In this document: piece by piece, positions 49,808-63,091 of the stretch
Layout of the letters: each line of letters opens with the position of its first letter
Numbering within the stretch: the stretch's first letter is position 1
Assembly (NCBI RefSeq): GCF_006715145.1
Contig: NZ_VFMR01000001.1
Coordinates: 2,666,001-2,730,000 of the forward strand
Origin: Microbacterium sp. SLBN-146
Lineage (GTDB): Bacteria > Actinomycetota > Actinomycetes > Actinomycetales > Microbacteriaceae
DNA length: 64,000 bases
Direction of reading: 5' to 3'
The notes under the pieces: model-generated
Told to the model about the DNA's origin: nothing
The model's input: only the letters and a program-made list of their open reading frames with translations
Database searches by the model: none
Made by a program: the position numbers and the translations under genes

Positions 49808-51895
49808 TCACTCGGCGCGGAAGAGGTGCATCGAGGTCCCGGGAAGCCGGATGACGTCACCGGGCGAGAAGACCGGGGCATCCGCTGCGGGAGTGTCGTC
49901 GACGCTCGACCAGAGCGACACGTAGCTCTCCACTCCCTCGACGGTCGGAAGGGTCACCTCGATGGGGTGCTCGTTGCCGTGGACCATGAGCAGGATCCGA
50001 TTCAGCGCTTCATTCTCGGGTGTCGACGTCGCGACGTACTGCAGCGTGCGGTGTGCCGGGTCCGTCCAGCGCTCGATCGACATGGTCTCGCCGTGCTCGT
50101 CGTACCACTCCATGACGGAAGCCGATGGTGTCACGGCGCCGAGGCGCGCGAAGCGGATGGGACGGAGGGCGGGGTTCTCCGCGCGCAGCGCGATGAGCCG
50201 CTGCACGTGCGCGTGCAGATCCTTCTGCCACGGCGCATGGTCCCACGCGAGCCACGTGAGCGGAGAGTCGTGACAGTAGGCGTTGTTGTTCCCGCGCTGC
50301 GATCTGCCGAACTCGTCCCCCGCCGTCAGCATGGGGATGCCGGCGGAGAGGAGCAGCGTGCCGAGGAGGTTGCGCATGGCCTTCCGCCTCGTGGCGAGGA
50401 TCCTCTCGTCGTCGGTAGGTCCTTCCGCTCCGTGGTTGAAAGATCGGTTGGTGTCCGCCCCGTCGCGGTTCTGCTCACCGTTCCCGAGGTTGTGCTTGAC
50501 GTCGTAGGAGACGAGGTCGCGCAGAGTGAAGCCGTCATGCGCCGTGACGAAGTTGACGCTCGCGAGTGGGCCACGCTCGGCGCTGTAGGTGTTCGACGAT
50601 CCCGCAAGACGCGTCGCGAATCCACCGATACCGACGGGCGCGGCCGAGGCGCGTCGTGCGTAGTCGACATCGCTCAGCCAGAAGTTCCGCACGCGATCCC
50701 GGTAGCGGTCGTTCCACTCGTGCCAGCCGTCGGCGAAGTTGCCGGTCTGCCAGCCCCCCATCCCGACGTCCCACGGCTCGGCGATCTTCTTGACCCCCGC
50801 CAACTGCGGGTCGTCGATGATCGCGGCGAGCAGAGGATGGTCGGGCGTGAACGAGTGAGAGGCGTTGCGCCCGAGCGTCGCGGCGAGGTCGAACCGGAAG
50901 CCGTCGATCTGCACGTCGTTGGCCCAGTACCGCAGGGAATCGAGGACGAGACGGGCGGCGGCATCCGTCGAGGTGTCGACGGAGTTGCCGCACCCCGTGA
51001 CATCGATGTACGCGCCATCCTCCTGCTGACGGTAGTAGTGGCGGTTGTCGATGCCGCGGAGGCTCGTGCGAGGACCGCCGATGCCCTCTTCCGACGTGTG
51101 GTTGTAGACGACGTCGAGGATGACCTCCAGGCCCGCCTCGTGCAGGAGCCGGACCATGCCCTTGAACTCGCGGAGGATCGCCTCCGGTCCTTCTCTCCGC
51201 GCGTCCTCCGTTGCGTAGGCGGCGTGCGGAGTGAAGAAGTTGACGGTGTTGTAGCCCCAGTAGTTCGTCAGGCCGTGCTGCAGCAAGCGCGGTTCGGTCG
51301 CGAACACGTGGATCGGCAGCAACTCGACGCTCGTGACTCCGAGATTCGTGAGGTGATCGATCATCGCGGGGTGTCCGAGCCCGGCATACGTGCCGTGCAA
51401 TTTGGGCGGAACGCCCGGATGCCGCTTCGTGAGCCCCTTCACGTGGCCCTCGTAGATCACGGTGCGGTCGAGCGGAACTCCCGGCTTGCCCACGCCTCCC
51501 CAGTCGAACCCTCCATCGACGGCGACGGAGCGCCAGTCCTCGTAGCCGCCGGAGACGAGCCCGCGCGCGTACGGATCCGTCAGGAGCGTCCGACGATTGA
51601 ATGTGTTGCCCGGACCGTGGGGGCCGTCGACGCGCAGTGCATATCGCACACCCGGGCGCAGCAGATCGGTCGTGATCGACCACACGCCCCCGGGACCGGG
51701 GGAGAGCGCGAGTTCGTCGGTGATCCAGTCCAAGTCGGTCTCATCGAAAATGACGAGGTCGACCGAATCGGCCGAGCTCGACCATACGCGGAGGGTGCCT
51801 CCCTCGGCGCCGAAGGTGATCCCGAGGTCATCGAGCTCCGGGCTCAAGAGCCCCGGCACGGGTGCTGCGGCGGTCGGCGGGTTCGGGCTGAGCAT
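49808..51895 (-). CDS. glgX: Glycogen debranching enzyme GlgX
   Basis: 695 residues, GH13 isoamylase-type: an N-terminal CBM48-like module (LDDLGITFGAEGGTLRVWS), VIYEGHVKGLTKRH, the nucleophile in VQIDGFRFDLAATLGR, the acid Glu in VKKIAEPWDVGMGGWQ, and FVTAHDGFTLRDLVSYDVKHN. It removes short alpha-1,6 branches. TACTGT 7 nt before the ATG gives a leaderless start. A 72-bp gap separates it from glgE, which has its own -10. Confidence 0.95.
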   Translation of the reverse strand: MLSPNPPTAAAPVPGLLSPELDDLGITFGAEGGTLRVWSSSADSVDLVIFDETDLDWITDELALSPGPGGVWSITTDLLRPGVRYALRVDGPHGPGNTFNRRTLLTDPYARGLVSGGYEDWRSVAVDGGFDWGGVGKPGVPLDRTVIYEGHVKGLTKRHPGVPPKLHGTYAGLGHPAMIDHLTNLGVTSVELLPIHVFATEPRLLQHGLTNYWGYNTVNFFTPHAAYATEDARREGPEAILREFKGMVRLLHEAGLEVILDVVYNHTSEEGIGGPRTSLRGIDNRHYYRQQEDGAYIDVTGCGNSVDTSTDAAARLVLDSLRYWANDVQIDGFRFDLAATLGRNASHSFTPDHPLLAAIIDDPQLAGVKKIAEPWDVGMGGWQTGNFADGWHEWNDRYRDRVRNFWLSDVDYARRASAAPVGIGGFATRLAGSSNTYSAERGPLASVNFVTAHDGFTLRDLVSYDVKHNLGNGEQNRDGADTNRSFNHGAEGPTDDERILATRRKAMRNLLGTLLLSAGIPMLTAGDEFGRSQRGNNNAYCHDSPLTWLAWDHAPWQKDLHAHVQRLIALRAENPALRPIRFARLGAVTPSASVMEWYDEHGETMSIERWTDPAHRTLQYVATSTPENEALNRILLMVHGNEHPIEVTLPTVEGVESYVSLWSSVDDTPAADAPVFSPGDVIRLPGTSMHLFRAE

Positions 51896-51902
51896 GCGAT
51901 CT

Positions 51903-51908
51903 ACAGTA
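51903..51908 (-). promoter_or_regulatory. -10 box TACTGT for glgX
   Basis: TACTGT on the minus strand, 7 nt before the glgX ATG. The divergent cysteine desulfurase gene begins 42 bp further right, so the two promoters must overlap or sit back to back. Confidence 0.55.
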
Positions 51909-51950
51909 GTAATGCCGAACGCCTTGCAGGTGACACAGACGGGGGAGCGG

Positions 51951-53114
51951 ATGGCGGTCTATCTCGACCACGCCGCGACGACCCCGTTGCGGGAGGAAGC
52001 GCGGGATGCGTGGATGCGCGCGGCGTCCCTGTTGGGCAATGCGTCGTCCATCCACACCGCGGGTCAGGCCTCGCGACGGCTCCTCGAAGAATCCCGCGAG
52101 AGGGTCGCCGCGGTTCTCGACTGCGATCCCATCGAAGTGGTCTTCACATCGGGCGGCACCGAGGCCGTCAATCTCGCGCTCAAGGGGTTGTGGTGGTCGC
52201 GGGCAGATGCTGCTGACGCGATCGTTCTGCCCGACGGTGAGCACCACGCGACGCTCGATGCCGTGGACTGGCTCGTCGGATACGAGAAGGCGGTCGTCCG
52301 ACCCGTGGGTCTGGACGACGTCGGCCGGATCCCCGTCCCCGATTTCGAGGCGGCGCTCGTCGGCGCCGCCCTCGGAACCGCACTGATCGCCAACAACGAA
52401 ACCGGAACGATCAACGATGCCGATGCGCTGTCCGCCGGCGCGGCGCGCGCGAGTGTCCCTCTGCACCTCGATGCGATCGCCGCGTTCGGACACGTCCCCG
52501 TGTCATTCCGACGTCTGCGCGGATCGGCTGACGGCGGTTCGGGCCTCGTCGCCCTGAGCGTTTCCGCGCACAAGATCGGCGGGCCGGTGGGTGTCGGTGC
52601 GCTCGTCGTCGCGCGCTCCGCGTCCCTCACACCAGTGCAGCACGGCGGAGGACAGCAGCGGCGGCTGCGCGCCGGTACGCAGGACGTGCCAGGAGCTGCC
52701 GCCTTCGCGACGGCTGCGGAGCTGGCGGCGGGCGAACTCGACGACGAGGCTCAGCGCCTCTCCCAGCTTCGTGAGCGTCTGGTTCGCGGCATCCTCGCGA
52801 CGGTTCCGGGCGCCGTGCTGCTCGGCGACCCGACCGATCGACTTCCCGGGAACGCCCACCTGCTGTTCCCTGGCGCGAGGGGAGAGACGCTGCTCTTCCT
52901 CCTCGATCAGCACGGCATCGCTGCCTCGACGGGCTCCGCCTGCCAAGCCGGCGTCCCCGAGCCCTCCCACGTCGTGCTCGCGCTCGGCAGATCCGCAGCG
53001 GATGCCAGTGACGTGCTGCGCTTCACGCTGGGTCGCACATCGAGCGAGGGTGACGTCGATGCGCTCCTCGCCGTGGTCGGCAGCGTCGTGGCGAGAGCGC
53101 GGGCTGCGCGCTGA
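51951..53114 (+). CDS. Cysteine desulfurase (NifS/IscS-like)
   Basis: Provides sulfur from cysteine, here probably for MnmA next door. 387 residues: AVYLDHAATTPLREEARDAW, VVFTSGGTEAVNLAL, PLP-lysine in LSVSAHKIGGPVGVGAL and the active Cys in AASTGSACQAGVPEPSH. The ATG at 51951 follows GGGGGAG and gives the typical start; an upstream ATG at 51912 is in frame and would add 13 unconserved residues. A short gap then mnmA. Confidence 0.92.
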   Translation: MAVYLDHAATTPLREEARDAWMRAASLLGNASSIHTAGQASRRLLEESRERVAAVLDCDPIEVVFTSGGTEAVNLALKGLWWSRADAADAIVLPDGEHHATLDAVDWLVGYEKAVVRPVGLDDVGRIPVPDFEAALVGAALGTALIANNETGTINDADALSAGAARASVPLHLDAIAAFGHVPVSFRRLRGSADGGSGLVALSVSAHKIGGPVGVGALVVARSASLTPVQHGGGQQRRLRAGTQDVPGAAAFATAAELAAGELDDEAQRLSQLRERLVRGILATVPGAVLLGDPTDRLPGNAHLLFPGARGETLLFLLDQHGIAASTGSACQAGVPEPSHVVLALGRSAADASDVLRFTLGRTSSEGDVDALLAVVGSVVARARAAR

Positions 53115-53145
53115 GTCTCCCAGGTCCCTGTCCGGAGAGCGCTCG

Positions 53146-53151
53146 TAGACT
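53146..53151 (+). promoter_or_regulatory. -10 box TAGACT for mnmA
   Basis: TAGACT ends 6 nt before the ATG at 53158; no Shine-Dalgarno sequence. Leaderless spacing. Confidence 0.5.
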
Positions 53152-53157
53152 GGGCGG

Positions 53158-54255
53158 ATGCGAATTCTTGCGGCCATGAGCGGGGGAGTGGATTCCGCTG
53201 TCGCCGCGGCACGTGCCGTCGACGCCGGACACGATGTCGTCGGCGTGCACCTTGCGCTCTCCCGTGCGGGCGGCACCCTGCGCACCGGGAGCAGGGGCTG
53301 CTGCACGATCGAGGACGCGATGGACGCACGTCGCGCGGCGGATCGTTTGGGGATTCCCTTCTATGTGTGGGACTTCTCGGAGCGCTTCCGCGACGACGTG
53401 ATCGATGACTTCGTCTCCGAGTATCGCGCGGGGCGCACCCCCAATCCCTGCATGCGCTGCAACGAGAAGATCAAGTTCGCCGCCCTCCTCGAGCGGGCCA
53501 TGGAACTCGGCTTCGACGCCGTCTGCACGGGGCACTATGCGACTCTCGTGGATGGGGCGGGAGGACTCGAGCTTCACCGCGCGTCCGACGCTGCGAAGGA
53601 TCAGTCCTACGTGCTCGGAGTTCTCACCGCCGAGCAGCTGGCCCACACCTACTTCCCGCTGGGCGACACCCCCTCCAAGGCGCTCGTCCGGGCAGAGGCG
53701 GAGCAACGGGGTCTGTCCGTCGCGCAGAAGCCCGACAGCCACGACATCTGCTTCATCCCCGACGGCGACACCCGCGGGTGGCTCGCCGACAAGGTCGGGG
53801 CCGCGCAAGGAGACGTCGTGGACCGGACGGGAGCCATCGTCGGTAGCCACGAAGGCGCGCACGCGTTCACGATCGGGCAACGTCGGGGGCTCTCACTCGG
53901 TGTCCCCGCGCCCGACGGCAAGCCGCGCTTCGTGCTCGAGATCCGTCCCGTTTCGAACACCGTCGTCGTCGGTCCGAAAGAAGCCCTCGCGACGGCGGAG
54001 ATCTCGGGCTCCCGCTTCACGTGGACCGGCCGAGCACCCGCGGTCGACGAGTTCGACTGTCACGTACAGATCCGTGCGCACGCAGACCCCGTCCCGGCGC
54101 GCGCGTCGCTGTCGGACGGGGTGCTCACCGTCCGCCCCGAGACACCCTTCGACGGAGTCGCCCCCGGGCAGACGGCAGTGCTCTACGACGGCACCCGCGT
54201 TGTGGGGCAGTTCACGATCGACGACGCCGTCTCCGCTGTTCCCCTCTCGGCCTGA
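53158..54255 (+). CDS. mnmA: tRNA-specific 2-thiouridylase MnmA
   Basis: Thiolates U34 of tRNAs for Lys, Glu and Gln. 365 residues: [20 protein letters not shown] (PP-loop), the first catalytic Cys in [13 protein letters not shown] and the second in [12 protein letters not shown]. The desulfurase gene immediately upstream is the probable sulfur donor. Leaderless start. Confidence 0.96.
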   Translation: MRILAAMSGGVDSAVAAARAVDAGHDVVGVHLALSRAGGTLRTGSRGCCTIEDAMDARRAADRLGIPFYVWDFSERFRDDVIDDFVSEYRAGRTPNPCMRCNEKIKFAALLERAMELGFDAVCTGHYATLVDGAGGLELHRASDAAKDQSYVLGVLTAEQLAHTYFPLGDTPSKALVRAEAEQRGLSVAQKPDSHDICFIPDGDTRGWLADKVGAAQGDVVDRTGAIVGSHEGAHAFTIGQRRGLSLGVPAPDGKPRFVLEIRPVSNTVVVGPKEALATAEISGSRFTWTGRAPAVDEFDCHVQIRAHADPVPARASLSDGVLTVRPETPFDGVAPGQTAVLYDGTRVVGQFTIDDAVSAVPLSA

Positions 54256-56637
<2,382 letters not shown>

Positions 56638-56652
56638 CGTCCGCGCGCGGGG

Positions 56653-58353
56653 TCAGGACCCCGAGGTGAGAGCGAGCAGTCGTTCGCGCACTTGCCGGCG
56701 AAGCACCTTCCCGATGAGCGACTTGGGCAGTTCGTCCACGACGAAGATCCGTCGTGGCACCTTGTAGGGCGTCAGGATGCCACGGACATCCTCTCGGAGC
56801 GCGTCTACATCGATGTCCTTGCCCGCGACGGGAACGATCGCCGCGACAACCTCTTCACCGGAGTGGTCGCTCGGAAGCCCGACGACCGCGGCATCCTCGA
56901 CATCGGGGTGCTGACGGAGGGCGCTCTCGACTTCGGTGGGCGAGACGTTGAAGCCCCCCGTGATGATGAGCTCCTTGATGCGGTCGACGATGCGGACGAA
57001 TCCCGCCTCGTCGATGCGCACGATGTCGCCCGTGCGGAACCACCCGTCGACGAAGACGGCATCCGTCTCCTCCGGCTTGCCGTAGTACCCGGCGAAGACC
57101 TGCGGTCCTCGCACGAGCAGTTCGCCGGGGTCGCCGGGGGCGACATCGCTCGTCGGATTGTCGGGGTCGACGACACGGCATTCGGTGCCAGGGAGCGGCA
57201 GACCGACGGTTCCCGGTCGGCGATTCGTCGCGACCGGATTGGCCATGAGGACCGGGGATGTCTCGCTGAGGCCGTATCCCTCGACGAGGTAACCGCCCGT
57301 CGCCGCCTCGAAGGGGACCACGAGCTCGTGCGGGAGAGCCATCGCGCCCGAGATCGCGACGTTCGTCCCCCTGATGGACACGCCCTTCTCCTGGGACGCT
57401 GCGAGCAGCCGCTCGGCGATCGGGGGAACGAGGGGGAGGAACGTCGCCGGGTGCTTCTTCGTCACCGCGAGCACCATCTCGGGGTCGAAGCGGGGAAACA
57501 ACACGAGACGTGCTCCCATCGACATCGCGAACGTGAGACAGAGCGTCAACCCGTATGCGTGGAACATCGGAAGCACCCCATAGACGACACATCCGGGCCC
57601 ACGCACGATCGAGGGCACCCATGCCCGAGCCTGAGCGGCGTTCGACAGGAGGTTGCGGTGCGTCAGCGAGGCGCCCTTGGGGATCCCCGTCGTTCCGCTC
57701 GTGTACTGGATGAGCGCGAGGTCGTCCGTTGCCGGCGCGGGGTGCGTGGCACGAAGTGGATCGCTTTCGACGATCTGCTCCCAGGGAACGGCGCCGGACA
57801 CGCGGTCGTGCAGCGCGCGGCGGGCCTCGCGTGCTTTCGGGATGGGCAACCTCAGCGCGAGCCGGGTCGAGATCGGCATGGCCTTCGTGACATCGACCGA
57901 GATGAGCGATGTGAGCGCGAGGTCCGCGGGGAACTCCTGCACCGTCTTGACGACTTTCGACCAGACGACGGCATGCCGGGCGCCGTGGTCCTCGAACTGC
58001 TTGCGCAGCTCGCGAGCCGTGTAGAGCGGATTGTGCTCGACGACGACGGCCCCCAGGCGCAGGATCGCATAGAACGCGACGATGTGCTGCGGGCAGTTGG
58101 GCAGAACGATCGCGACGGGGTCCCCGGCGCGCACGCCGTGCGACGCGAGACCCGCGGCGGCCCGCTGGATCTGCTCGTCGAGCTGGCGGTAGGTCGTCTC
58201 ACGTCCGAAGAACTGCAAGGCCACGGCATCCGGATAGTCTCGCGCCGACGCCGCGACGATATCGACGAGCGAACCCTCCACCGGAGCGAGATCTGCGGGG
58301 ACCCCTGCGGCATAGCTGGCGATCCAAGGGCGCGGCGGGTCGTAGGTCGTCAC
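56653..58353 (-). CDS. Long-chain fatty-acid-CoA ligase
   Basis: 566 residues, AMP-binding family: the P-loop [37 protein letters not shown], the [16 protein letters not shown] motif, and the C-terminal catalytic Lys in [16 protein letters not shown]. It activates fatty acids to acyl-CoA via acyl-AMP. Convergent with ligA (15 bp). Start GTG at 58351-58353, with a -10 box 7 nt before it. Confidence 0.9.
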   Translation of the reverse strand: MTTYDPPRPWIASYAAGVPADLAPVEGSLVDIVAASARDYPDAVALQFFGRETTYRQLDEQIQRAAAGLASHGVRAGDPVAIVLPNCPQHIVAFYAILRLGAVVVEHNPLYTARELRKQFEDHGARHAVVWSKVVKTVQEFPADLALTSLISVDVTKAMPISTRLALRLPIPKAREARRALHDRVSGAVPWEQIVESDPLRATHPAPATDDLALIQYTSGTTGIPKGASLTHRNLLSNAAQARAWVPSIVRGPGCVVYGVLPMFHAYGLTLCLTFAMSMGARLVLFPRFDPEMVLAVTKKHPATFLPLVPPIAERLLAASQEKGVSIRGTNVAISGAMALPHELVVPFEAATGGYLVEGYGLSETSPVLMANPVATNRRPGTVGLPLPGTECRVVDPDNPTSDVAPGDPGELLVRGPQVFAGYYGKPEETDAVFVDGWFRTGDIVRIDEAGFVRIVDRIKELIITGGFNVSPTEVESALRQHPDVEDAAVVGLPSDHSGEEVVAAIVPVAGKDIDVDALREDVRGILTPYKVPRRIFVVDELPKSLIGKVLRRQVRERLLALTSGS

Positions 58354-58360
58354 GGGGGAC

Positions 58361-58366
58361 AGCCTA
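58361..58366 (-). promoter_or_regulatory. -10 box TAGGCT for the acyl-CoA ligase gene
   Basis: On the minus strand TAGGCT ends 7 nt before the GTG at 58351-58353. The next plus-strand gene also has its own -10 box, so two leaderless genes diverge from here. Confidence 0.5.
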
Positions 58367-58397
58367 GTGACGGTCCGCCGCGCGGAGTCGGCGCTCG

Positions 58398-58403
58398 TAG
58401 GAT
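58398..58403 (+). promoter_or_regulatory. -10 box TAGGAT for gatCAB
   Basis: TAGGAT ends 6 nt before the gatC GTG at 58410. It drives gatC-gatA-gatB as a leaderless operon. Confidence 0.55.
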
Positions 58404-58409
58404 GGGAGT

Positions 58410-58709
58410 GTGTCGGAAATCACCCCAGATCTTGTGCGCCACCTCGGTACGCTCTCCCGCATCCAGCTCAGCGAAGCGGAGGTCGAGCGTCTGACGGGCC
58501 AACTCGACGTCATCGTGGACAACATCGCGAAGGTATCGGAAGTGGCCACCCCGGATGTCGCGGCGACGAGCCACCCGATCCCCCTCGAGAACGTCTTCCG
58601 CCAAGACGAGCCGGGCGATCTGCTGAGCCTCGAGCAGGTGCTGCAGAACGCGCCGGATGCCGCGGACGGCCGATTCCGTGTCACCGCGATTCTGGGGGAG
58701 GAACAGTGA
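58410..58709 (+). CDS. gatC: Aspartyl/glutamyl-tRNA amidotransferase subunit C
   Basis: 99 residues: [39 protein letters not shown] and [29 protein letters not shown], the short belt protein that wraps GatA and GatB. Start GTG at 58410. Its stop overlaps the gatA start (GTGA). The complex corrects mis-charged Glu-tRNA(Gln) and/or Asp-tRNA(Asn). Confidence 0.95.
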   Translation: MSEITPDLVRHLGTLSRIQLSEAEVERLTGQLDVIVDNIAKVSEVATPDVAATSHPIPLENVFRQDEPGDLLSLEQVLQNAPDAADGRFRVTAILGEEQ

Positions 58710-60220
58710 CGGATCTCACGAGACTCACCGCCTCAGACCTCGCCTTGAAGCTCAGCGTGGGCGAGGTCTCCAGCGTCGAGGTCACCCGCGCACACCTCGA
58801 TCGCATCGCTGCCGTTGACGGCGACGTGCATGCTTTCCTGCACGTGAGCGATCACGCTCTCGACGTCGCGGCCGACATCGATCGTCGGCGGGCATCGGGC
58901 GAAGAGCTCGGCCTCGTCGCCGGCGTGCCACTCGCCATCAAAGACGTCCTCGTCACGACCGACATGCCGTCCACGAGCGGGTCTCGCATCCTCGAGGGCT
59001 ACATGTCTCCCTACGACGCGACCGTCGTCGCGCGAGCCCGTGCCGCTGGGCTCGTCCCGCTCGGCAAGACCAACATGGACGAGTTCGCGATGGGGTCGTC
59101 GACGGAGCACTCCGCGTACGGTCCCACGCACAACCCGTGGGATCTCGAGCGTGTTCCGGGCGGCTCAGGCGGCGGCTCTGCCGCTGCCGTGGCTGCGTTC
59201 GAGGCACCGCTCGCCCTCGGCTCCGACACCGGAGGGTCCATCCGTCAGCCGGCTCACCTGACCGGTACCGTCGGCGTCAAGCCGACCTACGGGGGTGTCA
59301 GCCGCTATGGCGCGATCGCCCTCGCGTCGTCGCTCGATCAAGTCGGTCCCGTCACGCGCACCGTCCTCGACGCGGGCCTGCTCCACGACGTCATCGCCGG
59401 CCACGACCCGCACGATTCGACGTCGCTCGACGAGCGTTGGCCCTCGTTTGCCGCGGCCGCTCGCGAGGGGGCGACCGGTGACATCCTGAAGGGTCTCAAG
59501 ATCGGCGTGGTCCGGGAGCTGTCTGACGGCGCCTTCCAGAGCGGCGTCGCGGAATCCTTCCGGCAGTCGCTTGCGGCGATGGAAGCGCAAGGGGCGGAGA
59601 TCATCGAGGTGAGCGCGCCGAGCTTCGAGTACGGCGTGGCCGCCTACTACCTGATCCTGCCCGCCGAGGCCTCGAGCAATCTCGCCAAGTTCGACTCCGT
59701 CCGCTTCGGGCTGCGGGTGACTCCCCACGCGTCCGCGACCGTCGAGGAGGTCATGGCGGCCACGCGCGAGGAAGGATTCGGCGACGAGGTCAAGAGGCGC
59801 ATCATCCTCGGCACGTACGCCCTCTCGGCGGGTTACTACGACGCGTACTACGGCTCGGCGCAGAAGGTGCGCACGCTCATTCAGCGCGACTTCGACGCGG
59901 CATTCGCCCAGGTGGATGTCATCGCGACCCCTTCGGCGCCGACGACAGCCTTCCGTCTCGGCGAGAAGATCGACGATCCATTGCAGATGTATCTCAACGA
60001 CGTCACGACGATTCCCGCCAACCTCGCGGGCGTGCCCGGCATCTCCGTCCCGTCGGGTCTTGCGGCCGAAGACGGCCTGCCTGTCGGCATCCAGTTCCTC
60101 GCCCCGGCGCGTGAGGACGCGCGCCTCTATCGCGTCGGTGCCGCACTCGAGACGCTGCTGATCGACGCGTGGGGAGCACCGCTCCTCGACCGTGCACCGC
60201 TTCTGGGAGGGGTCGCCTGA
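58706..60220 (+). CDS. gatA: Aspartyl/glutamyl-tRNA amidotransferase subunit A
   Basis: 504 residues of the amidase family: catalytic Lys in [15 protein letters not shown], the Gly/Ser loop [33 protein letters not shown] with the serine nucleophile and cis-Ser, then [14 protein letters not shown]. It supplies ammonia from glutamine. GTG at 58706 is chosen from the overlap with gatC. Ends TGATG with gatB. Confidence 0.97.
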   Translation: MTDLTRLTASDLALKLSVGEVSSVEVTRAHLDRIAAVDGDVHAFLHVSDHALDVAADIDRRRASGEELGLVAGVPLAIKDVLVTTDMPSTSGSRILEGYMSPYDATVVARARAAGLVPLGKTNMDEFAMGSSTEHSAYGPTHNPWDLERVPGGSGGGSAAAVAAFEAPLALGSDTGGSIRQPAHLTGTVGVKPTYGGVSRYGAIALASSLDQVGPVTRTVLDAGLLHDVIAGHDPHDSTSLDERWPSFAAAAREGATGDILKGLKIGVVRELSDGAFQSGVAESFRQSLAAMEAQGAEIIEVSAPSFEYGVAAYYLILPAEASSNLAKFDSVRFGLRVTPHASATVEEVMAATREEGFGDEVKRRIILGTYALSAGYYDAYYGSAQKVRTLIQRDFDAAFAQVDVIATPSAPTTAFRLGEKIDDPLQMYLNDVTTIPANLAGVPGISVPSGLAAEDGLPVGIQFLAPAREDARLYRVGAALETLLIDAWGAPLLDRAPLLGGVA

Positions 60221-61734
60221 TGGCGAAGGATATGTTGATGGACTTCGACGAGGCCCTCGAACTGTTCGAGCCGGTCATGGGTTTCGAAGTGCACGTCGAG
60301 CTCAACACTCAGACGAAGATGTTCTCTTCGGCGGCGAACCCGGCGAACTCGGTGAACCACGGTGCTGCGCCCAACACCCTCGTGGCCCCTGTCGACATGG
60401 GCCTTCCCGGCGCTCTCCCCGTGGTCAACGAAACGGCCGTGAAGTACTCGATCAGCCTCGGGCTCGCCCTCGGCTGCTCGATCGCTCCGTCGAGCCGTTT
60501 CGCACGCAAGAACTACTTCTATCCCGATCTGGGGAAGAACTACCAGATCTCGCAGTACGACGAGCCGATCGCCTTCGAAGGACAGATCGACGTCGAGCTG
60601 GCGGACGGCACGATCGTCACGGTTCCCATCGAGCGCGCGCACATGGAAGAGGACGCCGGAAAGCTGACTCACGTGGGTGGCGCCACGGGGCGCATCCAGG
60701 GTGCCGAGTACTCGCTCGTCGATTACAACCGCGCGGGTGTACCCCTCGTCGAGATCGTGACCAAGCCGATCTTCGGCGGCGAGCACCGCGCTCCCGAGAT
60801 CGCCAAGGCGTATGTCGCGACGATCCGCGACATCGTGATCGCGCTGGGCATCTCGGATGCCCGGATGGAGCGCGGGAATCTCCGCTGCGACGCGAACGTG
60901 TCGCTGCGCCCCCGCGGCGAAGAGAAGCTCGGAACGCGGACCGAGACGAAGAACGTCAACTCGATGCGGTCGGTCGAGCGGGCGGTTCGCTATGAGATCC
61001 GCCGTCAGGCCGCGATCCTGCGGGCCGGTGGCACGATCACTCAGGAGACCCGACACTGGCACGAGGACACCGGCACGACCTCACCGGGGCGGCCGAAGTC
61101 GGATGCCGACGACTACCGCTACTTCCCCGAGCCGGATCTCCTCCCCGTCGCGCCGTCGGTCGAGTTGATCGAGGAGCTGCGTGCAGCTCTTCCCGAACCT
61201 CCGGCAGCGCGCCGACGCCGTCTGAAGTCGGATTGGGGCTTCACCGACCTCGAGTTCCAGGATGTCGTCAATGGCGGGCTCCTCGCCGAAGTGGAGGCGA
61301 CGGTCGCGGCCGGTGCCACGCCCTCGGCGTCGCGCAAGTGGTGGACGGGTGAGCTCACGCGTGTCGCCAACTCGCAGGGCAAGGAGCCCGCGGAGCTCGT
61401 CGAGCCCGCCGCGGTCGCGGCCCTTCAGCGCCTCGTCGACGAGGGGACCCTCACCGACAAGCTCGCGCGGCAGGTCCTGGAGGGCATGATCGCGGGAGAG
61501 GGGACGCCGCAAGAGATCATCGACGCACGGGGCCTCGCGGTCGTCTCCGACGACGGTGCCCTGGTCGCGGCCATCGATGAGGCCCTCGCGGCTCAGCCCG
61601 ACGTCCTGGCGAAGATCCGGGACGGCAAGGTGCAAGCCGCGGGCGCCGTGATCGGCGCCGTCATGAAGGCCATGAAGGGCCAGGCGGATGCCGCGCGTGT
61701 GCGCGAGCTCGTCCTGGAGCGCGCTTCCCAGTAG
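60220..61734 (+). CDS. gatB: Aspartyl/glutamyl-tRNA amidotransferase subunit B
   Basis: 504 residues: [39 protein letters not shown], the [10 protein letters not shown]-like [19 protein letters not shown], and [18 protein letters not shown], followed by the Yqey-like tail domain. It binds the tRNA and phosphorylates the side chain. The ATG at 60220 overlaps the gatA stop. Confidence 0.97.
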   Translation: MAKDMLMDFDEALELFEPVMGFEVHVELNTQTKMFSSAANPANSVNHGAAPNTLVAPVDMGLPGALPVVNETAVKYSISLGLALGCSIAPSSRFARKNYFYPDLGKNYQISQYDEPIAFEGQIDVELADGTIVTVPIERAHMEEDAGKLTHVGGATGRIQGAEYSLVDYNRAGVPLVEIVTKPIFGGEHRAPEIAKAYVATIRDIVIALGISDARMERGNLRCDANVSLRPRGEEKLGTRTETKNVNSMRSVERAVRYEIRRQAAILRAGGTITQETRHWHEDTGTTSPGRPKSDADDYRYFPEPDLLPVAPSVELIEELRAALPEPPAARRRRLKSDWGFTDLEFQDVVNGGLLAEVEATVAAGATPSASRKWWTGELTRVANSQGKEPAELVEPAAVAALQRLVDEGTLTDKLARQVLEGMIAGEGTPQEIIDARGLAVVSDDGALVAAIDEALAAQPDVLAKIRDGKVQAAGAVIGAVMKAMKGQADAARVRELVLERASQ

Positions 61735-61784
61735 GAAGTTCGCCCTGAGCGCGAGTGTCGGGGGTTCCTGAGAGGATCGGGCGC

Positions 61785-63044
61785 ATGGGACGAGGAGACG
61801 GTACTGGCCGGATCGTCTCGCCCCCGGGTGCAGACGACGAAGGGACAGGCATCCTGCACGTCGACATGGATGCCTTCTACGCATCCGTCGAGGCCCTCGA
61901 TGATCCCTCCTTGCGCGGAAAGCCGATCATCGTCGGGGCACCTGAGGGGCGGTCGGTCGTGTCGAGCGCGTCCTACGAGGCGCGGCGTTTCGGCGTCCGC
62001 AGCGCTATGCCGGTCTCGCAGGCGTTGCGGCTGTGTCCTCAGGCGATCGTGGTTCAGCCGCACTTCGATCGCTACCTGGAACTGTCTCGTCAGGTCATGG
62101 CCGTCTTCCGCGACTTCACGCCGCTCGTCGAGCCATTGTCGATCGATGAGGCCTTCCTCGACGTCGGCGGCGCGCGTCGCTTGTGGGGATCGCCGGGCGA
62201 GATCGCCCGGCTGATACGTCGACGCGTGCACGACGAGGCGGGAATCACGTGCTCGGTCGGCGTCGCGGCGACGAAACATGTCGCGAAGATGGCCTCCACG
62301 ATCTCCAAACCCGACGGCTTGCTCATCGTGCGTGCCGCAGATACGGCGGCCTTCCTCGCGCCACGGTCTGTGCGAGCCCTGTGGGGAATTGGACCGAAGG
62401 CTGCCGAGGCGCTCGAGTCGCGTGGCATCCGGCTCATCGGCGACGTCATCGAGACCCCCGCCGATGTGCTCGATCGAGCGGTCGGGGCTGCGATGGGCGA
62501 CCGCATCCGCAGCCTCGCACGCGGGATCGACGCTCGCGATGTTCAGACGGAGCATGTCGAGAAGAGCATCGGGCACGAGGAGACTTTCCACGACGACATC
62601 GCCGACGACGCGATCCTCCGTTCGGAACTGCGTCGGCTCGCTGATCGTGTGGGCGCGCGGCTGCGGGCCGGCGGATTCGAAGCAGCAAGGATCGCGATCA
62701 AAGTGCGCTTCGCCGACTTCACGACGATCAGCCGGTCTCAGACGCTCGCCGAGCCGACGGCCGTCGGTCAGCGGATCGGCGATGCCGCTCAGGAGCTTTT
62801 CGCTGCCGTCGAGAGGCCCATGGCCGTCCGGCTCATCGGTGTCCGCGCAGAGCGGCTCGGGCAGGCGGGTGCTGGTGCGCCGACACTGTGGGATGACGAC
62901 GAGGATTGGCGCCGCCTGGAAGGAGCCCTGGACGGCGCGGCCGTGCGGTTCGGCAAGGGCGTCGTGACGCGCGCGACGCTCCTCGGCCGCGCTCGGGGCG
63001 GAGGGACGTTGCCGTCCCACCCCCGCTCTCCGCGCGACGGGTGA
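61785..63044 (+). CDS. dinB: DNA polymerase IV (Y family)
   Basis: 419 residues: ILHVDMDAFYASVEALDDPSLRGKP with the first metal Asp, YEARRFGVRSAMPV, LSIDEAFLDVGGARRL (second acidic pair), and GVAATKHVAKMASTISKPDGL with the palm and thumb HhH. It copies damaged templates. ATG at 61785 gives a short N-terminal extension before the conserved start. Confidence 0.93.
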   Translation: MGRGDGTGRIVSPPGADDEGTGILHVDMDAFYASVEALDDPSLRGKPIIVGAPEGRSVVSSASYEARRFGVRSAMPVSQALRLCPQAIVVQPHFDRYLELSRQVMAVFRDFTPLVEPLSIDEAFLDVGGARRLWGSPGEIARLIRRRVHDEAGITCSVGVAATKHVAKMASTISKPDGLLIVRAADTAAFLAPRSVRALWGIGPKAAEALESRGIRLIGDVIETPADVLDRAVGAAMGDRIRSLARGIDARDVQTEHVEKSIGHEETFHDDIADDAILRSELRRLADRVGARLRAGGFEAARIAIKVRFADFTTISRSQTLAEPTAVGQRIGDAAQELFAAVERPMAVRLIGVRAERLGQAGAGAPTLWDDDEDWRRLEGALDGAAVRFGKGVVTRATLLGRARGGGTLPSHPRSPRDG

Positions 63045-63079
63045 AGGTGCCCGGTCTGGGCAGCGTGGACTTCGACGGG

Positions 63080-63085
63080 TAGCGT
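63080..63085 (+). promoter_or_regulatory. -10 box TAGCGT for the GerW-like gene
   Basis: TAGCGT ends 6 nt before the ATG at 63092; leaderless spacing. Confidence 0.45.
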
Positions 63086-63091
63086 TGCAGT

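Noticed and set aside
45990-52216. Long plus-strand open frames (577 and 796 codons) across glgB, glgE and glgX
   Set aside because: They are antisense shadows of the three glycosidase genes; composition is Arg/Asp/Val-rich without motifs.
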